Shown in pieces: positions 22,672-23,006 of a DNA stretch of 23,006 bases (position 1 is its first letter; the number at the start of each line of letters is the position of its first letter). A program made the translations under genes and the position numbers. Source of the DNA: JAIXWP01 sp964428835 (GTDB taxonomy: Bacteria > Bacteroidota > Bacteroidia > Flavobacteriales_D > Sanyastnellaceae). Location: the NCBI GenBank assembly GCA_964428835.1, contig CAYRZQ010000049.1:1-23006 (forward strand), read 5' to 3'. Below the pieces are notes generated by a model. The model was given only the letters and a program-made list of their open reading frames with translations, had not been told where the DNA came from and searched no databases.

Positions 22672-23006
22672 TTAGAGTTGATAGAAGAGCATCATACCGC
22701 TCATTGCTATCATTAGTGCATCTTCAATAATGGTAACTGTGCTCATTGGTAAATTGAACACTGCACCCAAACAAGCACACTGTATTTTCTTTTTGTTTAA
22801 TACAGATTGCAATACCCCAATGATGCTGATGCTCATTACAACAAATGTTATACTATTGGTTATAAGCGGATTGAAATTTACTACAAAAGCAATACCCAAA
22901 GCCAATTCTGTAAAAGCATAGATGTATGCCCAAGCGGGTAATCGCTTTGCCACTATATCATACATTACATAGCTTTCGGTAAAGCCTTTTAGATTGAGCA
23001 TTTTGA
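22672..23006 (-). CDS. MauE/DoxX-like redox-associated membrane protein (partial, 5' end outside window)
   Basis: At least 109 residues visible. Hydrophobic segments at about 24-44, 49-65 and 88-106; two cysteines in KIQCACLG (75 and 77) before VFNLPMSTVTIIED, a pattern found in Bacteroidota MauE-like proteins near HMA proteins. The frame is open to the window edge, and relatives normally begin with another membrane segment, so the Met at 23001 is probably internal. It may pass electrons or thiols to exported metal proteins. It is the first visible gene of the minus-strand copper operon, whose promoter is not in this window. Confidence 0.8.
   Translation of the reverse strand, partial: KMLNLKGFTESYVMYDIVAKRLPAWAYIYAFTELALGIAFVVNFNPLITNSITFVVMSISIIGVLQSVLNKKKIQCACLGAVFNLPMSTVTIIEDALMIAMSGMMLFYQL

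Overview
The window looks like a draft or metagenome-assembled fragment from a Bacteroidota bacterium, probably close to Flavobacteriales. The signs are a type IX secretion (T9SS) sorting domain, Bacteroidota-type promoters (TTTG, about 18 bp, then TAnnTTTG), lipoproteins and outer-membrane barrels, and a Bacteroidota-type tyrosine recombinase. A run of 10 Ns at 6039-6048 marks a scaffold join.

Left part (1-7041, all minus strand). An Rrf2 regulator gene overlaps by 4 bp a secreted-protein gene that is cut by the N-run and can be repaired to one frame. A lipoprotein gene follows, and then a 1335-aa multidomain T9SS cargo protein (choice-of-anchor I). The T9SS tail of that protein is bracketed by short tandem repeats of one family.

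Centre-left (7114-10841, plus strand). A sulfate-assimilation operon runs cysH-cysD-cysN-TauE/SafE exporter. It is divergent from rrf2 and has a dyad in the shared promoter region. Next come a CTTTGCG-type inverted repeat, a DsbA-family thiol oxidoreductase gene (minus), and a divergent NmrA-like reductase / HxlR regulator pair that shares a perfect 16-bp palindrome. A YdeI-family gene follows hxlR in an operon.

Centre (13866-15794). This is a decayed, repeat-rich stretch. It holds degenerate tandem arrays of period 8 and period 7, a truncated ORF, a small lipoprotein, a leftover T9SS C-terminal domain and a leftover signal peptide, all without intact large genes.

Right part (15642-23006). 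A small GIY-YIG nuclease gene is followed on its own strand by a rearranged partial copy of tRNA-Ser. The intact tRNA-Ser(UGA) lies on the opposite strand with its own promoter and terminator. A tyrosine recombinase and a DUF4248-like gene follow. Beyond them is a structured 355-bp spacer and then a minus-strand copper/heavy-metal operon: MauE/DoxX-like membrane protein, HMA-domain protein, outer-membrane barrel, methyltransferase, and multicopper oxidase fused to a barrel-like domain. I read the right part as the integrase-proximal end of an integrative element inserted at tRNA-Ser with copper-resistance cargo. Its far end is outside the window.
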